A stretch of 64,000 bases of DNA. Origin: Rhodoplanes tepidamans. GTDB taxonomy: Bacteria; Pseudomonadota; Alphaproteobacteria; Rhizobiales; Xanthobacteraceae. The DNA is taken from the NCBI RefSeq assembly GCF_030813915.1, contig NZ_JAUSUJ010000014.1, forward strand, positions 62,001 through 126,000, read 5' to 3'. Below, in pieces: positions 62,201-64,000 of the stretch. Every line of letters begins with the position of its first letter. Within the stretch, counting starts at the first letter, position 1. A program made the translations under genes and the position numbers. Under the pieces are notes generated by a model, which searched no databases, was not told where the DNA came from, and saw nothing but the letters and a program-made list of their open reading frames with translations.

Positions 62201-63091
62201 TCAGCGCGGAGCGCCGAAATTGGCGGCGAGGCGCTGGGTGGCCGGCATGGCGAAGCCGCCCGCTCCCTTGGCCGGCACGGCACCGTTCGGCGCATAGACG
62301 CCGCGCTGGTCCTGCACCGGCTTGAACGCGTCGGTGAGGCCGACCACCGTCTCGGCGGCGCCGAGCACCAGGAAGCCGTCCGGCTCGGTGATGCGGCGGA
62401 TCCGCTCCAGCACGTCGATCTTGGTGGGCTGGTCGAAGTAGATCAGCACGTTGCGGCAGAACACCAGATCGAACGGCCCGAGGCTGGTGAAGTCACCGAG
62501 CAGGTTGAGGGTGCGGTACTGCACCATCGAGCGGATCTCGGAGGAGATCTGCCAGGTCTCGCCGGTTTGCGTGAAGTACTTCAGCAGCATCTGGATCGGC
62601 AGGCCGCGCTGCACCTCGAACTGCGAGTAGACGCCGGCCTTGGCCTTGTCGAGCACGTCCATCGAGAGGTCGGTGGCGACGATCTCGACACGCCAGCCGT
62701 CGAGCCGCGGGCCCATGTCCTTCAGGCACATGGCGAGCGAGTACGGCTCCTGGCCGGTCGAGGCGGCGGCGCACCAGATGCGCAGCTTGCGCTTCGCCTC
62801 GCGCGCCTTGAGGAGCGCCGGGACGATCGAGTTGCGGAAGTGGTCGAACGGCACCTTGTCGCGCAGGAAGAAGGTCTCGTTCGTGGTCATCGCCTCGACG
62901 ACGGCCACCAGCAGGGTTTCCGACCCGGGGCCCTTGAGCTTCTGCACGAGCTCGCTGAGCGAGCCGAGCGAATTCTTGCGCGCGATCGGCAGAAGCCGAC
63001 TCTCGACCAGGTACTCCTTGTCGGCGGAGAGCACCAGGCCGGACCGGTCCTTCAAGAGCTTGCGCAGATAGTCGTAGTCGAACGGCGTCAC
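62201..63091 (-). CDS. cheR: Chemotaxis protein methyltransferase CheR
   Basis: A 296-residue SAM-dependent methyltransferase that methylates glutamates of chemoreceptors. The N-terminal helical domain ([20 protein letters not shown]) is followed by [13 protein letters not shown] motif [17 protein letters not shown] and [14 protein letters not shown]. It starts with GTG at 63091, overlapping the cheB stop (GTGA), so translation is coupled. The C-terminal 30 residues are Ala/Gly-rich and variable. Confidence 0.94.
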   Translation of the reverse strand: MTPFDYDYLRKLLKDRSGLVLSADKEYLVESRLLPIARKNSLGSLSELVQKLKGPGSETLLVAVVEAMTTNETFFLRDKVPFDHFRNSIVPALLKAREAKRKLRIWCAAASTGQEPYSLAMCLKDMGPRLDGWRVEIVATDLSMDVLDKAKAGVYSQFEVQRGLPIQMLLKYFTQTGETWQISSEIRSMVQYRTLNLLGDFTSLGPFDLVFCRNVLIYFDQPTKIDVLERIRRITEPDGFLVLGAAETVVGLTDAFKPVQDQRGVYAPNGAVPAKGAGGFAMPATQRLAANFGAPR

Positions 63092-64000
63092 GAGCGCTCT
63101 CCCGAGAAAATACGCGTTACTTTCTGGGCGATCTGCCCCAGCGGCAGGACTGCGGAGCACAGTCCCGCCTGGGCGACGGCCCCCGGCATTCCCCATACGA
63201 CGCTCGAGGCTTCGTCCTGAGCGATGACGCTGCCGCCCGCGGCGACGAGTTCGGCCGCCCCCTTGGCCCCGTCAGACCCCATTCCGGTGAGGATGACGCA
63301 AAGCGCGGCCCCTCCCCAGACCTGCGCGGCCGTCGACAGCAGCGGGTCGACGGCGGGCTTGCAGAAGTTCACCAGCGGACCGTCGCGCAGAACGATCACC
63401 GGATTCCCGTCGCGGCGCGCCACCTGCATGTGGATGGCGCCCGGCGCGACATAGACGCGTCCGGCCACCACCGGCTCGCCGTCGACCGCCTCGCGCACCG
63501 TCCGGCCGGAGGCGCGCGAGAGATGCTCGGCCAGAATGGTGGTGAAGGTCGGCGGCATGTGTTGGGTGATCAGCACCGGCACCTGGTCGATCACGCGGCC
63601 GAGCTGCGCGACCACCTCGTTGAGGGCCTGCGGGCCGCCGGTCGACGAACCGATCAGCAGCACGCGCGGCGCCGTGTGCGAGAACGGCCGCAGCTTGAGG
63701 GCGGGCGCCTTCTCGACCGGCGCGAGGGGGGCCGGACGGCCGCCGCCGGCGAGGCGCGTGTCGGCCGGCGCGGGAGCCGCGGTGGCCGGACGCGGACCCC
63801 GCATCCGCCGCCGCCGCTGGCCGAGATGGCGGACCTTCTCGACGAGATCGCGCCGGAAATCGGCCGAGGTGGTGACGCCGCGCGCGGTCTCGGGCTTCGG
63901 AATGTAGTCGGCGGCGCCCAGGGACAGCGCCTTGAGGCTGACCTCGGCGTTCCGCAGCGTCAGCGTCGACGCCATGATGACGACGAGGTCGCGCTTCTTG
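63088..64000 (-). CDS. cheB: Chemotaxis response regulator/methylesterase CheB, partial at right edge
   Basis: The visible C-terminal part of CheB, which demethylates and deamidates chemoreceptors when phosphorylated. The end of the receiver domain is seen ([13 protein letters not shown], with the conserved Lys), then a Pro/Ala-rich linker and the esterase domain with catalytic Ser in [12 protein letters not shown], His in [11 protein letters not shown] and Asp in [10 protein letters not shown]. The frame stays open to position 64000, so the start and receiver Asp lie outside the window. cheR overlaps downstream. Confidence 0.94.
   Translation of the reverse strand, partial: KKRDLVVIMASTLTLRNAEVSLKALSLGAADYIPKPETARGVTTSADFRRDLVEKVRHLGQRRRRMRGPRPATAAPAPADTRLAGGGRPAPLAPVEKAPALKLRPFSHTAPRVLLIGSSTGGPQALNEVVAQLGRVIDQVPVLITQHMPPTFTTILAEHLSRASGRTVREAVDGEPVVAGRVYVAPGAIHMQVARRDGNPVIVLRDGPLVNFCKPAVDPLLSTAAQVWGGAALCVILTGMGSDGAKGAAELVAAGGSVIAQDEASSVVWGMPGAVAQAGLCSAVLPLGQIAQKVTRIFSGERS

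Overview
The window is GC-rich DNA from an alphaproteobacterium, most probably a member of the Hyphomicrobiales (Rhizobiales). The evidence is ctrA with clustered GANTC sites in its upstream region, flhA, fliI-fliJ and cheR-cheB of alphaproteobacterial type, and very dense coding with ATG/GTG/TTG starts and overlapping operons. Species cannot be named from the sequence.

Layout. (1) 1-7.05 kb: a citrate fermentation/uptake locus on the minus strand (2HCT-family transporter, citC, citD, partial citE). It is preceded by a near-perfect sigma54 promoter and three CCGGA dyads, and flanked by convergent DctB/DctD-like sensor kinase and sigma54 activator genes. (2) 7.4-12.1 kb: pyruvate kinase and a P-type cation ATPase. 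A second sigma54 promoter and a similar TCCGG/CCGGA dyad lie in front of pyk, so pyk may share the citrate regulator. (3) 12.2-24.9 kb: a catabolic region with a six-gene minus-strand operon (FAD hydroxylase, AS-family amidase, UbiD-type decarboxylase, NMT1-type ABC uptake system), a divergent AA_synth/DUF1185 gene, an enamidase-like amidohydrolase and a GntR/FCD regulator. The same ATTGTCNGACAAT-type operator sits in three promoters, including that of a distant EthD-like gene. I read this as a GntR-controlled route for an N-heteroaromatic carboxylate.

(4) 25.12-49.0 kb: a 23.9-kb integrated element in a tRNA-Lys(CUU) gene, bounded by 52-bp direct repeats that contain the 3' part of the tRNA. 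Its left end has a pC194-type HUH Rep, a small protein and an FtsK-like DNA translocase. Its right end has parA, a ribbon-helix-helix gene, a DnaA-domain-I/RPA-type Rep, ten iterons, an excisionase and a tyrosine integrase. Cargo between them includes a ParB-like/D12 methyltransferase pair, a Fic protein, a WGR protein with a serine recombinase, a SIR2-HerA-KTSC-HNH operon, a mosaic fibre protein, a PD-(D/E)XK-like nuclease, a second tyrosine recombinase and HicAB. The Rep + FtsK-like pump + Int arrangement resembles actinomycete AICEs rather than the relaxase/T4SS ICEs usual in proteobacteria. It is the most unusual thing in the window.

(5) 49.4-64 kb: chromosomal core-like DNA with an LTXXQ periplasmic protein, flhA, a dipeptide-type binding protein and a dihydropyrimidinase-like hydrolase separated by a block of hairpins, a small membrane protein, ctrA, fliI-fliJ, an ECF sigma/RskA-type anti-sigma pair with a very long linker, and cheR-cheB (cheB runs off the right end).
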